Source: CAYNWT01 sp964450955 (GTDB taxonomy: Bacteria; Planctomycetota; Planctomycetia; Planctomycetales; Planctomycetaceae). Taken from it: a stretch of 64,000 nt of DNA. Below, in pieces: positions 1-9,033 of the stretch. Within the stretch, counting starts at the first letter, position 1. Each line of letters starts with the position of its first letter. The notes beneath the pieces are model-generated. The model ran no database searches. It saw nothing but the letters and a program-made list of their open reading frames with translations, and was not told where the DNA came from. A program made the translations under genes and the position numbers. Where the stretch lies: positions 62,001 to 126,000 of the forward strand of contig CAYVFI010000008.1 of the NCBI GenBank assembly GCA_964450955.1, in the 5' to 3' direction.

Positions 1-208
1 AAGTTACTTCTCGGAAAAGTTTCAACAAACGTCCTTCATTTCTATCTAGGACATTGGGCCATGTCTTTGGTGACTGATTTCTGTTTTCCACGATGGGTTG
101 GTTCGGGTTCGTGTTCACGAATCACGGTCAGCCTACGCGGAACCCAGAGGTCGTGGCTCAAGTTTTTCACACCTTTGAGTTACCCCGAGTCCCTTAAGGA
201 GACAACTG

Positions 209-625
209 TTGCCAGTCCCAGTTCACAACCCTTGCCAGCCCAATCAAACCCACACCTACGACCCGGTCAGCAAAACCTGGCGATGCGTTGACAACAACGC
301 CGAACCGATGGTGTCAGCTTATGGGTCCCCGTCTCCACCGCAACTCTCATCGCAATCACAATCGCAATCCCCGGCACCGCCGATCACTTGCGCAGTCGGC
401 CAATACCCTGAGTGGGATGAAGCTCGCAATAGTTGGATATGCATTGAACGGCCTCCGGTGATTGCTTGCGCGGTCGGTCAGCGGGCTGAATGGGACGAGA
501 CTCGCAGTGCCTGGATTTGCGTTCAAGACACCACAGCGCCGGACTTAAGTCTGGAGATTGAACCAGACGGTGACGAAGTGCCGACAATCGTGCTTTACAA
601 AAATGGAACATGGAAGGCAGTCTAA
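209..625 (+). CDS. Protein of three 18-residue cysteine-flanked modules, function unknown
   Basis: A 138-residue protein that I do not recognise. The TTG start is chosen because AAGGAG (196-201) lies 7 nt upstream; the frame is open only from 179, so little sequence can be missing. The protein contains three copies of one module, C-x3-Q-x4-D-x5-W-x-C, at residues 9-26, 61-78 and 87-104. Copies 2 and 3 are near identical (CAVGQ..EWDE.R..WIC). A Ser/Gln/Pro-rich linker (about 40-58) separates copies 1 and 2, and an acidic tail follows. Paired Cys with a conserved Trp suggests small disulfide-bonded folds outside the cytoplasm, but no signal peptide is visible. It lies 69 bp before the kinase gene on the same strand. 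A short frame (93-197) ends within the ribosome-binding region, so translational coupling is possible. Confidence 0.6.
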   Translation: MPVPVHNPCQPNQTHTYDPVSKTWRCVDNNAEPMVSAYGSPSPPQLSSQSQSQSPAPPITCAVGQYPEWDEARNSWICIERPPVIACAVGQRAEWDETRSAWICVQDTTAPDLSLEIEPDGDEVPTIVLYKNGTWKAV

Positions 626-694
626 GATCGTTCACAAGCGGGCGGTTCCAATCGTGTTACGTAGTGGCGGTCCCGTGGTCTTGTTGTGTAGATA

Positions 695-3600
695 ATGAGC
701 GAACCGACAAATCCGGATCCATCTGAACCAGAGAGCAGGATCGAACAGCTCGTGGACGAGTTTGTTCGCGCCTGCCGTTCGGGTCATTTGGTTAGTCGTG
801 GCGAAATCGTAGCGGCAAATCCGGATCTGGAGCCGGAGCTGTCGCGGCGACTTGTGTTCGCCGAATCTCTTGTTGGCGCGATCCAAAAAGCGGAAAGCGA
901 AGAGACCACTCAGCTGCCCGCCCGCGGTGTCAGCGAACGACTGCGCTGTCCACACTGTGGCAATATTGTTCAGATTGTCGATGACAGTCGAGACGTTACG
1001 TGCGGCAGTTGCGGCAGCGGTATTGAGTCCGATGAAAGGGCGACTGAGGATTACTCAGCGTCATCGGTTCGAATTGCACACTTCGACCTGATTGATCGCG
1101 TCGGGTGCGGTGGTTTTGGAGTTGTCTATCGGGCAAGGGACACGCGACTGAACCGAGATGTCGCTCTGAAAATTCCCAGGCGGGGTTACTTTGGAAGCAC
1201 GGGAGAAGAGGAACGGTTTCTGCGCGAGGCGCGAAGTGCAGCAGGGCTGAGGCATCCAAATATCGTTCAGGTATACGAAGTTGGTTCAGAACGTGGATTG
1301 CAATATATCGCGACCGAGTTTATCGACGGACGGAACCTGTCAGAAATCGTCAAAGCGCAGCTTCTGGAATTTCGCAAGACGGCGACGCTGTTGTCGAAGA
1401 TTGCAACCGCTTTGGATTACGCTCATGAAAACGGCGTGATTCATCGCGACATCAAACCGGCCAACATTCTTGTTGACGCCCATGACGAACCTTTTCTGGC
1501 CGACTTCGGCCTGGCACGAAACGACGAACCAGCGATCACAGTCACGAGAGACGGTGAAGTGCTGGGCACGCCTGCGTACATGTCGCCAGAGCAAGCTGCG
1601 GGTGAGCACTCACGTCTGGACAGACGCAGCGATGTTTACAGTCTTGGTGTAACGCTGTTTCGGATGCTTAGCGGCGAGCTGCCATTTCGTGGTAGCCGCC
1701 GCATACTGCTAAACAAAGTATTGCACGATGATCCGCCTCAGGTCCGTTCGTTAAACGAAGCCACACCACGTGATCTCGAAACCATTGCACTCCGCGCGAT
1801 GGAGAAGGCTCCGGAAAAGCGTTATCAGACAGCGCTGGAATTCGGGCAGGAACTACAGCGCTGGCTGGCGGGCGATCCAATTTTGGCTCGACCAATCTCC
1901 AGTCTCGAACGCGCCTGGCGGTGGTGTTACAAGCGACCTTTGATCGCGTCCTTGTTGGTTACAATCGCGATGTTGCTGTGTTCAATTGGTATTGGCGGCG
2001 TTGTCTGGGGCGTTCGCGAGACACGTCTCAGACAGGCGGCTCAGGTCAGCGATACTGAAAGCCGCGAACGACTCTCCAGTGCACTGGCTTCTTCAGCGGC
2101 GGAAAAGCTAAACGATGATGACAGCCTTGGTTCGCTGCCTTACGCGGTGGAGGCGCTGGGCGTTCGTCAGACATTGGATTCGAACGCAGAAAATCTGATG
2201 CGAATTCAACTGGAAGCGACCATCGCAAACAGCCCAAGGCTGTTGCATCTCGAGGAAATTGGTGAAAGTGTTGCCGACATTGTACGTCGCCCCGACGGGC
2301 AGGGGTTTGTGGTGGCGTCCGGTACGACAGTCCGTCGGTACGACATGAACTGGCGCAGGTTGCGCCCTGATTTGCGTTCGTCTCATACCGCGGCCACCGT
2401 TGCCTTCAGCAACAACAGCCGGCGGATTCTGGCGTTTGAGTTGGACTACAACGACGAGGGTGGAGCAACGCTGTGGACCACTGCGGATGGGAAGCGAACA
2501 GCCAGCCTCAATCATCCTGGTTTGACCAGCGCGGCGTTCAATCCCGAAGGGACATTGGTGGCGACCAGCGGCGGTGTCACTGAAGCCGAGACGCGTATCT
2601 GGTCGGCCGTCGATGGTGTCTTGCAGTCAAAGTTCGCTCAGGGTGGCGTTAACGCGTCTGATGTACGGTTTTCTCCCGACGGGAAGCGTCTGGCCGCTTC
2701 GTCTGTCGAACCATTACCGGGCGCGTCCCGATACGCGCTGAGTCTGTGGACGCTTGCGACAGGTCAGGAAGCGACGGTTCCGATCGCCGAGTCCAAAGAT
2801 CTTCGGGCCATGTTTCTGAAGGACGGCCGGCTGTTGACCGTGGATGAGTCTGGTCTGGTGCGGCAGTATGACGCTGACGGAAAAATTGACGAATCATTCC
2901 GACTTCGGGTTGGACCTACGGCCCCGCTGGTTTCCCTGGACACAGACAGCATTCTGTCGCGCGCCAATGGTGTGGTTCGAATTTGGGATCTTACAGCTCA
3001 GCGACTACGGGTGGGGCCGATTAACCATGGTGGTCCCATTTACTCTGACACCGTTTCACCGGATGGAACGATGTTCGCGACTGCCGGCGAACATGATCGT
3101 GTGAACGTGTACCGTACGGCGACCGGCGAACGTGTTGGTCCGGCAATTGGCCACGGGGCCGCTGTGCGATCGATTGAGTTTCTTAGTGACACAGTGCTGG
3201 CCACGGGAACCACGTCTGGTGTTTTGAAGATCTGGGATCTGTCCGGAATCACACGCAGCACCACAATCCTGAAGCACTCTGGCGGCCTGACCCATTCACA
3301 ATTCAGCCCGGATTCAAGGCGGGTATCGACGACTTCCTACAACCAATCGGGGCAAGCCACACTTTGGAATCGAGCAACCGGGGAACAGCTTGGCCAGATC
3401 GAACACGGTTCGCCGGCCGTGGCGTCGGCGTTCTCGAAGGATGGGCAAACGTTGGTCTCAGGCGACTCGAAAGGTGGGCTGCTTATCCGCAGCGGGCTTA
3501 CGGGTGACGAGGAAGCAGAACCGATTCGAACGTCGGGGCCTGTGCAGAAAATCCGATTTTCGCCGACCGACACCGACTTGTTTGCCACCTCCAACAACAC

Positions 3601-4477
3601 CGGCGAGATTCGCATTTGGCGTCGCGGCGATGCCAACCCCGTTTTGTTGTTTCAACATGAGAAACTGGTGCGCGGGCTGCAATTTGATCCGACAGGGCGG
3701 TTCCTGGCATCCAGCAGCGATGACCAGACTGCACGCGTTTGGAACATCGAAACCGGCCAGCAGGCAGGTAAGACGCTTAGTGACGGCGAGAGAATCGGAC
3801 CGTGCCGGTTCTCACCCGACGGCAGGCTGTTGGCTACGAGTGGCGATAGTGGAAACATTGTTTTGTGGGATTGGAGAACCGGCGAAGCTGCCATGACGTT
3901 CGCCTGGTCTCGCCGTCAGGAGACACTCGACTTCAGCCCGGACGGCACAGAGATGTGTTCTGGTAGCGGCTCTGGCTTTGTTCATATTTGGAACCTTCAG
4001 GATGACTCGCAGCCGCGATGGTCGTTTCCGCATCCGCGGCTTAATACAGTTGATTGGCACCCAAGGTTGCCGCTGGTCGTCACGGCCGGTGATCGCAAGA
4101 GCCATTTGAAGCGGCCGTACGCTCGGATTTGGGATACGTCAACCGGGCTGCCACTAAGTCCGCGGTTACTAAATGCTGGCTCTGCCCGGGCTTACTTTTC
4201 ACCGGATGGAACCGCGATTCTGTCCCATTCGTCTGACACCACCGCAAGGATCTGGTCGATCCAACCGACCAGATACGACCTGGAAACGCTGCGGTCGCTG
4301 TCGATTGTGCTTAGCGGTTCGGCGATGAAAGAACGACGACTCGTTCCGGTATCCGCGGGCGTTCAGGCTCAGGCATTTCAGGAACTGCGAAAACGGATAC
4401 CAGAAGAATTTCAGCCATCACAGAAAGAGCGCCAACGCTTTAGCTTACTGCACGCACTAAGAAAGTCTCAGCCATGA
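695..4477 (+). CDS. Membrane-anchored Ser/Thr protein kinase with WD40 repeats
   Basis: A 1260-residue Hanks-type kinase. Residues 1-65 are acidic and helical, followed by a zinc ribbon (C85-x2-C88, C103-x2-C106). The kinase domain (about 129-395) has the glycine loop GCGGFG near 138, the ATP-binding lysine K159 in VALKI, HRD at 250-252, DFG at 270-272 and SPE at 297-299, so it should be catalytically active. A transmembrane helix covers about 415-440. The remaining 750 residues are WD40-type repeats (recurrent FSPDG and IWD/LW signatures), presumably a beta-propeller on the far side of the membrane that senses a ligand or scaffolds partners. This kinase-TM-WD40 order is common in planctomycetes. 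Substrate and signal are unknown. Confidence 0.95.
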   Translation: MSEPTNPDPSEPESRIEQLVDEFVRACRSGHLVSRGEIVAANPDLEPELSRRLVFAESLVGAIQKAESEETTQLPARGVSERLRCPHCGNIVQIVDDSRDVTCGSCGSGIESDERATEDYSASSVRIAHFDLIDRVGCGGFGVVYRARDTRLNRDVALKIPRRGYFGSTGEEERFLREARSAAGLRHPNIVQVYEVGSERGLQYIATEFIDGRNLSEIVKAQLLEFRKTATLLSKIATALDYAHENGVIHRDIKPANILVDAHDEPFLADFGLARNDEPAITVTRDGEVLGTPAYMSPEQAAGEHSRLDRRSDVYSLGVTLFRMLSGELPFRGSRRILLNKVLHDDPPQVRSLNEATPRDLETIALRAMEKAPEKRYQTALEFGQELQRWLAGDPILARPISSLERAWRWCYKRPLIASLLVTIAMLLCSIGIGGVVWGVRETRLRQAAQVSDTESRERLSSALASSAAEKLNDDDSLGSLPYAVEALGVRQTLDSNAENLMRIQLEATIANSPRLLHLEEIGESVADIVRRPDGQGFVVASGTTVRRYDMNWRRLRPDLRSSHTAATVAFSNNSRRILAFELDYNDEGGATLWTTADGKRTASLNHPGLTSAAFNPEGTLVATSGGVTEAETRIWSAVDGVLQSKFAQGGVNASDVRFSPDGKRLAASSVEPLPGASRYALSLWTLATGQEATVPIAESKDLRAMFLKDGRLLTVDESGLVRQYDADGKIDESFRLRVGPTAPLVSLDTDSILSRANGVVRIWDLTAQRLRVGPINHGGPIYSDTVSPDGTMFATAGEHDRVNVYRTATGERVGPAIGHGAAVRSIEFLSDTVLATGTTSGVLKIWDLSGITRSTTILKHSGGLTHSQFSPDSRRVSTTSYNQSGQATLWNRATGEQLGQIEHGSPAVASAFSKDGQTLVSGDSKGGLLIRSGLTGDEEAEPIRTSGPVQKIRFSPTDTDLFATSNNTGEIRIWRRGDANPVLLFQHEKLVRGLQFDPTGRFLASSSDDQTARVWNIETGQQAGKTLSDGERIGPCRFSPDGRLLATSGDSGNIVLWDWRTGEAAMTFAWSRRQETLDFSPDGTEMCSGSGSGFVHIWNLQDDSQPRWSFPHPRLNTVDWHPRLPLVVTAGDRKSHLKRPYARIWDTSTGLPLSPRLLNAGSARAYFSPDGTAILSHSSDTTARIWSIQPTRYDLETLRSLSIVLSGSAMKERRLVPVSAGVQAQAFQELRKRIPEEFQPSQKERQRFSLLHALRKSQP

Positions 4478-4797
4478 GTCGTGGAAACGACCCAGGTGGT
4501 CAACGCGGTTTGCATGCCGTACCACACTCAGGATTTTTCGCACGACAAGTTTACGGTCGCGGCCGGGTGGTTCACGGCTGAAAAAAGTTGTTAGATGTCC
4601 TTGGGGATGGAGCCATTTGGTGACGGTTGTTGTTGGCGATTGTTCGCTGATATTCACTTCGCATGGCCGGTCATGCCGGATGCGTACTGATTCGTACCAA
4701 TTGGTACTAAGCGGAACCAGGACCGCACGGCGCCGCACGACATCGAACCTGATCTGGCTGGGATGGCCGTCAATCAAATCCTATTTCAGCAGCGATT
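4478..4797. other. Intergenic region with a 14-bp perfect palindrome
   Basis: No convincing gene. A minus-strand frame (4457-4777) overlaps the kinase stop and has no recognisable features. GTACCAATTGGTAC at 4694-4707 is a perfect 14-bp palindrome about 90 bp upstream of the next plus-strand gene, where an operator could lie. No regulator is encoded next to it, so a regulatory role is only a guess. Confidence 0.35.
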
Positions 4798-5601
4798 ATG
4801 AACCTATCCGCATCCCAGGCGGTACGGATACGCACAGTGCTGACAATCACATTGGGTGTAGCTGAAATCGCCATACGGCTCCGCTTGCTCTTGCAAGCTC
4901 TGCTTGAGTCAGTGAAGATCTTGTTAACAAGCATCTTGTTAAAGGGTCTGAGGATGCTGACCGGGGTAATAATCTTATTGGTGGCAATGCCGCTGTTTGT
5001 GATGACAGCGCCGCTTGTCGTTCTTCCTCCGCGAGCTCGCAGGGCTGCTGCTCGCAACTGCTTCCGGTCTGACCGGTCGTTCTCCCGGCACCGCGCGACT
5101 CACGAAGTACGGGCGATTGTGGATCTTGGTGGAACCATGTTGGTCGTGCTGCTTGTGGTGGTCTCACCATTGGTGGTGGCCATGGTTGCGGTTCATTCAT
5201 GGGTTATCCCCATGCCGCTGGCGTTTGAAGCGGTTCAAACCGACTTCCGCAATCCACAGGCGTGGGAAGCGAACCCAACACGTGGGCCGTACGAGAGCAT
5301 CGCCAGGCGGCACGAACACTTCGTTCTCTCACGCGGCGGCACTTTGGAAGACGCCCGATCCATCCAGCGGACGCTGTGGCGAAGCGCTCCTTTCGTTGCG
5401 ATGTTGTGGGTTGCGACCATGTTTGTTCTGGCCGGTTGGATTTGCCGCCTGTCGCGCAGTGCGTTTTGCGAATATCACGCCGGACTTCGCACACGCACGC
5501 TGATACTTAGCAACAAACGCTACGCCGTCGCGCTGTGCAAGCAGCCCAACGTTGCTGCTCGCCGGCGATACCTGACCGGTTCTCGCGACGCGACTTCGTA
5601 A
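4798..5601 (+). CDS. Hypothetical membrane protein
   Basis: A 267-residue protein of unknown function. Hydrophobic segments lie near residues 53-77, 108-133 and 197-217, with Arg-rich loops between them (about 78-105). There is no clear Shine-Dalgarno before ATG 4798, and residues 1-52 are amphipathic, so the true start could be the methionine at 4954. No family motif was recognised. The gene sits alone between the kinase and a minus-strand acetyltransferase. It is accepted because it is the longest frame here and has a coherent membrane-protein pattern. Confidence 0.5.
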   Translation: MNLSASQAVRIRTVLTITLGVAEIAIRLRLLLQALLESVKILLTSILLKGLRMLTGVIILLVAMPLFVMTAPLVVLPPRARRAAARNCFRSDRSFSRHRATHEVRAIVDLGGTMLVVLLVVVSPLVVAMVAVHSWVIPMPLAFEAVQTDFRNPQAWEANPTRGPYESIARRHEHFVLSRGGTLEDARSIQRTLWRSAPFVAMLWVATMFVLAGWICRLSRSAFCEYHAGLRTRTLILSNKRYAVALCKQPNVAARRRYLTGSRDATS

Positions 5602-5620
5602 GCGGCCAAGCTGCAGGTCA

Positions 5621-6100
5621 CTAGCTTGAGCGGACCATCAACGTGATGTCGTAGTCCCCGTCGGGGTAAGTGCGCTGCTGTCGTTGAACCGGTTCGAATC
5701 CGTGCTGCGAATAGTAAGTTGGCAGGAAGTCCGACACGCAATCCAGGTACAGTGGTTCTGAACCCGACAATTCGCCCGCCGATTCCAGTGCCAACGCACC
5801 GACACCCTTGCCTCGATGATCAGGATGCGTCGCCAGGGCACGGAGGAATGGAACTGCATGCGGCGGTGCAACATCCGGCCAGTCAGTCAGAACCTCGTGG
5901 CACAGAGTGAACACGCCGACAATCGTTTGATCTTCAATGACTGCGTAGTTTTGACCTGCCTCTTGCCACTTGGAGTATGTCTCCAGCGTGGTCGCCGAAA
6001 TTCGCTGACGACGCCCTTTGGCTTTCAGCCACTTTGCGACTGATTGCAGGACCGCGAATGCGTCGCCGAATTCTCTATCTGTTGTTCGCCGGACGTGCAT
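5621..6100 (-). CDS. GNAT-family N-acetyltransferase
   Basis: A 159-residue single-domain acetyltransferase predicted to move an acetyl group from acetyl-CoA to an unknown amine. The signature acetyl-CoA loop is the strand ALATHPDHRGKGVG (about 88-101), with R96-G97-K98-G99-V100-G101 as the pyrophosphate-binding turn. A C-terminal YYSQHGFEPV motif (about 138-148) is typical of motif B. Its ATG immediately follows the TAG stop of the upstream esterase gene with no spacer, so the two are probably cotranscribed and translationally coupled. Confidence 0.88.
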   Translation of the reverse strand: MHVRRTTDREFGDAFAVLQSVAKWLKAKGRRQRISATTLETYSKWQEAGQNYAVIEDQTIVGVFTLCHEVLTDWPDVAPPHAVPFLRALATHPDHRGKGVGALALESAGELSGSEPLYLDCVSDFLPTYYSQHGFEPVQRQQRTYPDGDYDITLMVRSS

Positions 6101-7336
6101 CTACTTCATCAAGTCCAGCATCGCTTCACCGAACCCGGTTCCGGCCTGGGCGAAGAACCACGGGCTGCCGAGATAGTGGTACGGCCGATCGTTTCCAAAC
6201 TGCCGCCACTTCGCTTCGTCCTTCTTCCAACCTCCTGGGCCAGTGAAGATTGCGTGCGCCTCCATGTCCCAGTATTGGTCTGTCTTCACGCACGCCACGT
6301 TGCCTTTGAACTCAGGGTAGGTCGGAACCTTCGCTTGCGCCTTCTTGATGTAGTCTCGCGGCGAACCATCCTTAATTTCTTCAACAGTCCCACCGTTGCC
6401 CATCTGCCCGATCACGAATGGCATCTCTGGTACCTTGAACTCTTTGCGAACGTCTCGGATAAAGTTGGCCATGTTTTTCTCGTAGCTCAGCCAGAAATCG
6501 TTGTACTGATCGTTCCAGCCCTGGAACCAAACGAAGCCGGCGATCTGGTAGCCCTGGTCTTTGTACCCCGGAAACCGCTTGCCAATCTCGGCCAGGCACC
6601 TGTGGACTTCGCTAACCATGTTGCGGTAGTCCTTGCCGTAGTTCGCTTTGAACTCAGCAGCTGTCACCATTTTTCGCGGCCTGAACTCTCGCAACCGCTT
6701 TTTCTTTTCAGCCGTCTTGTTCTGTTCTGTGACTCTCGCGTTGTACTTTTCGATCCGCGCCGGTTCGGCCTCGTTCCACGCTTTGTTCTTGGCGTTTAGT
6801 TCCTCGGCCATCGCAGCGTACTCGGAGTCTGTCGCCATTGATGAAGGCGACAGGAATCCTTTCGCCAGCGCCCGCCCACCCCATGAGGTTTTGATGATGA
6901 GAACCTGTTCGTCTAGTCGGTTACCCACAACGTGACCAAAGTTAAACTCCGGTCCGAACCCCTCTTTCGGCGCACCATAGCCGACCGTCAGGTCGCCGTG
7001 TTTCCCAAGGTAGTTAATCCAAACATCCTTGCGAACGCTCCACAGGTACTCAGGCGTTTTGCGGCGGTTCCCAGGATCTTTGGTCTCCGCGACCTTCTTG
7101 ATGAACGCGTCGTAGTCACCGTTCCTGATGAAGTGCGTGTACCGAGTTCGATACTTCTCCTGCGAGACCTGCCAGGTTAGCGGTTCAGGAAATCCACGGC
7201 CTTCCATGTTCGACTGACCGGCCAGAATGAAAACCTTGACCGGCTTCGTACTGGTCGATGCTGCGAATTCCGGCCGTTGTGCTAACGATGTTAGTGGAGT
7301 GAGCACGGCAACAAGCAAGGTAAGGCGGTTGTTCAT
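6101..7336 (-). CDS. Secreted sialate O-acetylesterase-like (SASA) carbohydrate esterase
   Basis: A 411-residue exported SGNH-type esterase of the SASA family, which removes acetyl groups from sugars. A signal peptide covers residues 1-19 (MNNRLTLL..., ending TSLAQ), which supports ATG 7336 over a GTG at 7405. The nucleophile block VFILAGQSNMEGRG (35-48) has Ser42. The middle blocks WGGRALA and FVWFQGWND match family blocks, and RPYHYLGS near the C terminus should supply the catalytic His. Residues about 175-235 are a Lys/Glu-rich helical insertion. The role is probably degradation of acetylated polysaccharides outside the cell. It leads a two-gene operon with the GNAT gene. Confidence 0.9.
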   Translation of the reverse strand: MNNRLTLLVAVLTPLTSLAQRPEFAASTSTKPVKVFILAGQSNMEGRGFPEPLTWQVSQEKYRTRYTHFIRNGDYDAFIKKVAETKDPGNRRKTPEYLWSVRKDVWINYLGKHGDLTVGYGAPKEGFGPEFNFGHVVGNRLDEQVLIIKTSWGGRALAKGFLSPSSMATDSEYAAMAEELNAKNKAWNEAEPARIEKYNARVTEQNKTAEKKKRLREFRPRKMVTAAEFKANYGKDYRNMVSEVHRCLAEIGKRFPGYKDQGYQIAGFVWFQGWNDQYNDFWLSYEKNMANFIRDVRKEFKVPEMPFVIGQMGNGGTVEEIKDGSPRDYIKKAQAKVPTYPEFKGNVACVKTDQYWDMEAHAIFTGPGGWKKDEAKWRQFGNDRPYHYLGSPWFFAQAGTGFGEAMLDLMK

Positions 7337-7426
7337 GGGAGGGGCTCGTGTGAGAATGGGGCCGTTCAGGATACCCTTGAAATCGGCACGAATGTAGGAA
7401 CTCACTTTAGTTTCAGCGGAGCGCCT

Positions 7427-7528
7427 AAACTTGACGGCCGTCGCCTTACCGATTCAGAAACGAAGCTACTGGATTCGTGGATCGCAACCGGAACACCGTC
7501 GGGCGATTTGAGTACGGTAACGAGCTGA
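7427..7528 (+). pseudogene. Possible remnant of a cytochrome c-type domain C-terminus
   Basis: In the frame read just before the mntR fragment, the stretch encodes RRLTDSETKLLDSWIATGTP followed by SGD and then stops at TGA 7526. This resembles the closing segment of many haem c domains of planctomycete c-type proteins (LTDAEI..L..WI..GAP.GD). No CxxCH or other domain part precedes it. The match is short, so it may be chance. Confidence 0.3.
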
Positions 7529-7741
7529 AGTTCACAAGCGGTTGAGCGTTGGGAACTCACTCGATCAGGCAAGCGTGTTGCGGTTCGTTCAAGCAAGCGA
7601 CACGAAGTGGTGCTCGAGTTTCTCCTGGCGTTGGGTGTCAGCGAAGCGACTGCGATCGTGGACAGCGAAGGCATGGAGCATCACGTGAGCGAGGAAACTC
7701 TGGCCGCGATGCGGAGTTTCATTGACGATCAATCACGATGA
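7529..7741 (+). pseudogene. mntR: Fragment of an MntR/DtxR-family metal-dependent repressor
   Basis: The frame from 7529 to TGA 7739 reads ERWELTRSGKRVA, then RHEVVLEFLLALGVSE, then DSEGMEHHVSEETLAAM. This is the C-terminal half of MntR-like repressors, including the metal-binding helix with E..EHH. The N-terminal helix-turn-helix half is absent: a stop lies at 7526 and the upstream sequence is unrelated. There is no start codon with a ribosome site. It is therefore a decayed or recombined fragment rather than a functional repressor. What is left of the metal-ligand helix is well preserved, which suggests recent loss. Confidence 0.72.
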
Positions 7742-7879
7742 CGATGATCCATCGCGGCTCAATCTCGTTGTGAGAGTTGTGCGTAGTACTTGGCATTTGC
7801 CGCCACGCAAAAAAATTGCTCGATGCGCGTCATGCCGATACAATTCAGGAAACCGTAGCTCTCAGGCTTGGAGCTTATT

Positions 7880-8101
7880 ATGAATGAATCAAAGACAGTT
7901 CGGCCGGTAGAGAATCAGTGGTCGCAGACACTGACCCTGGTTGTTCTAAGTGCCACGCTGCTGGCGTTTATCGATGTCGTTCCCATGGCGCTTGACGGAG
8001 CCGCGGCGGCAATCGTCACAGTGTTAATTGGGGGCATTCTGCTGTACTACGTCGGCAAGGTCGCAGGTTCAATGATGGCCACTGCCGACACAAGCGAGTA
8101 A
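7880..8101 (+). CDS. Small two-helix membrane protein
   Basis: A 73-residue protein. ATG 7880 is preferred over TTG 7868 because GGAG (7870-7873) lies 6 nt before it. Two hydrophobic helices (about 17-36 and 40-63) are separated by a short Asp-containing turn, and the N terminus is polar. No family was recognised. It stands between the mntR fossil and the minus-strand yebC gene. Confidence 0.6.
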   Translation: MNESKTVRPVENQWSQTLTLVVLSATLLAFIDVVPMALDGAAAAIVTVLIGGILLYYVGKVAGSMMATADTSE

Positions 8102-8121
8102 GTACCAGCGATGTCGCCGAC

Positions 8122-8877
8122 TCATGCTTCTTCAATCAGTGCGGCGAGTTCGTCTTCAGGGATGTCGAAGTTGGCGTAGACTTTTTGGACGTCGTCGTGA
8201 TCCTCGAAAGCCTCGATGAGGTTCCAAACCCGTTTCGCATCTGAACCGGTGCAGGCCACCGTGTTGCCCGGGATCTTTGTGATCTCAGCAGATGTGACGG
8301 GCAGCTGGGCAGCATCGACTGCGTCTTTGACTGTGGTGAAGTCTGAGACCTGAGTCAGGATTACCCAGCTTTCGCCTTCGTCCGCGACGTCTTCGGCACC
8401 CGCTTCCAGAGCCAGTGTCATGATGGTCTCTTCGTCGCCGGCCTCCTTCGGCAGAATAATCTGGCCTTTGGTTTCAAACATAAACGTCACGCAGCCCGGC
8501 TGTCCCAGGCTGCCGCCGTTGACTTCGAACAGCTTCTTGATTTCCGGAGCCGTCCGAGTTCGCTTATCGGTCAGGCAGTCAACAATCACGGCGACTCCAC
8601 CAGCGCCGTAGCCTTCGTACGATAGTGACTCGAACTGGACACCATCCAAATCACCGGTGCCCTTCTTGATCGCGTTTTGGATCGTGTCTTTGGGCATGTT
8701 GTGCGACTTGGCTTCGTCAATCGCATACCGCAGCGCGAGGTTCGCGGCCGGGTCGCCACCACCGTTCTTCGCCGCCACAATGATCGCGCGGGAGCATTTG
8801 CTCCAGACTTTTGACCGTCTGGCGTCCTGACGCCCTTTGCGGTGTTTGATATTGGCCCATTTGCTGTGCCCGGCCAT
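8122..8877 (-). CDS. yebC: YebC/PmpR-family protein (TACO1 homologue)
   Basis: A 251-residue member of the widely conserved YebC/TACO1 family, annotated either as DNA-binding regulators or as factors that help ribosomes through difficult stretches. The start is set at the canonical MAGHSKWANIKHRKG, with AGGAAG about 7 nt upstream; the in-frame extension to 9018 is not coding. Conserved blocks include KNGGGDP, YEGYGAGGVAVIVD, NGGSLG..G.V.FMF and the acidic C-terminal domain ending in PEDELAALIEEA. The gene appears monocistronic. Confidence 0.97.
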   Translation of the reverse strand: MAGHSKWANIKHRKGRQDARRSKVWSKCSRAIIVAAKNGGGDPAANLALRYAIDEAKSHNMPKDTIQNAIKKGTGDLDGVQFESLSYEGYGAGGVAVIVDCLTDKRTRTAPEIKKLFEVNGGSLGQPGCVTFMFETKGQIILPKEAGDEETIMTLALEAGAEDVADEGESWVILTQVSDFTTVKDAVDAAQLPVTSAEITKIPGNTVACTGSDAKRVWNLIEAFEDHDDVQKVYANFDIPEDELAALIEEA

Positions 8878-9033
8878 GTGCTTGCTTCCTGTATCGCTGA
8901 ATCCGTCGGAACCGAATTCTAGCAGGATTCGGTGGCCTGTGAAAAATGCCGGGTTTGATTCGTGGCCGCGTTTGGAACTGTTGACTTCCTTCTGTCTCCT
9001 ATGCGTGTCGTCGACCAACCTTGTGAAAATCTG

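Noticed and set aside
61..291. A 76-codon frame at the start of the window
   Set aside because: It overlaps the Cys-module gene in another frame and lacks a ribosome site, whereas the TTG at 209 has AAGGAG at the right distance.
4457..4777. A 106-codon minus-strand frame
   Set aside because: It overlaps the kinase stop codon and has no ribosome site, hydrophobic pattern or family motif.
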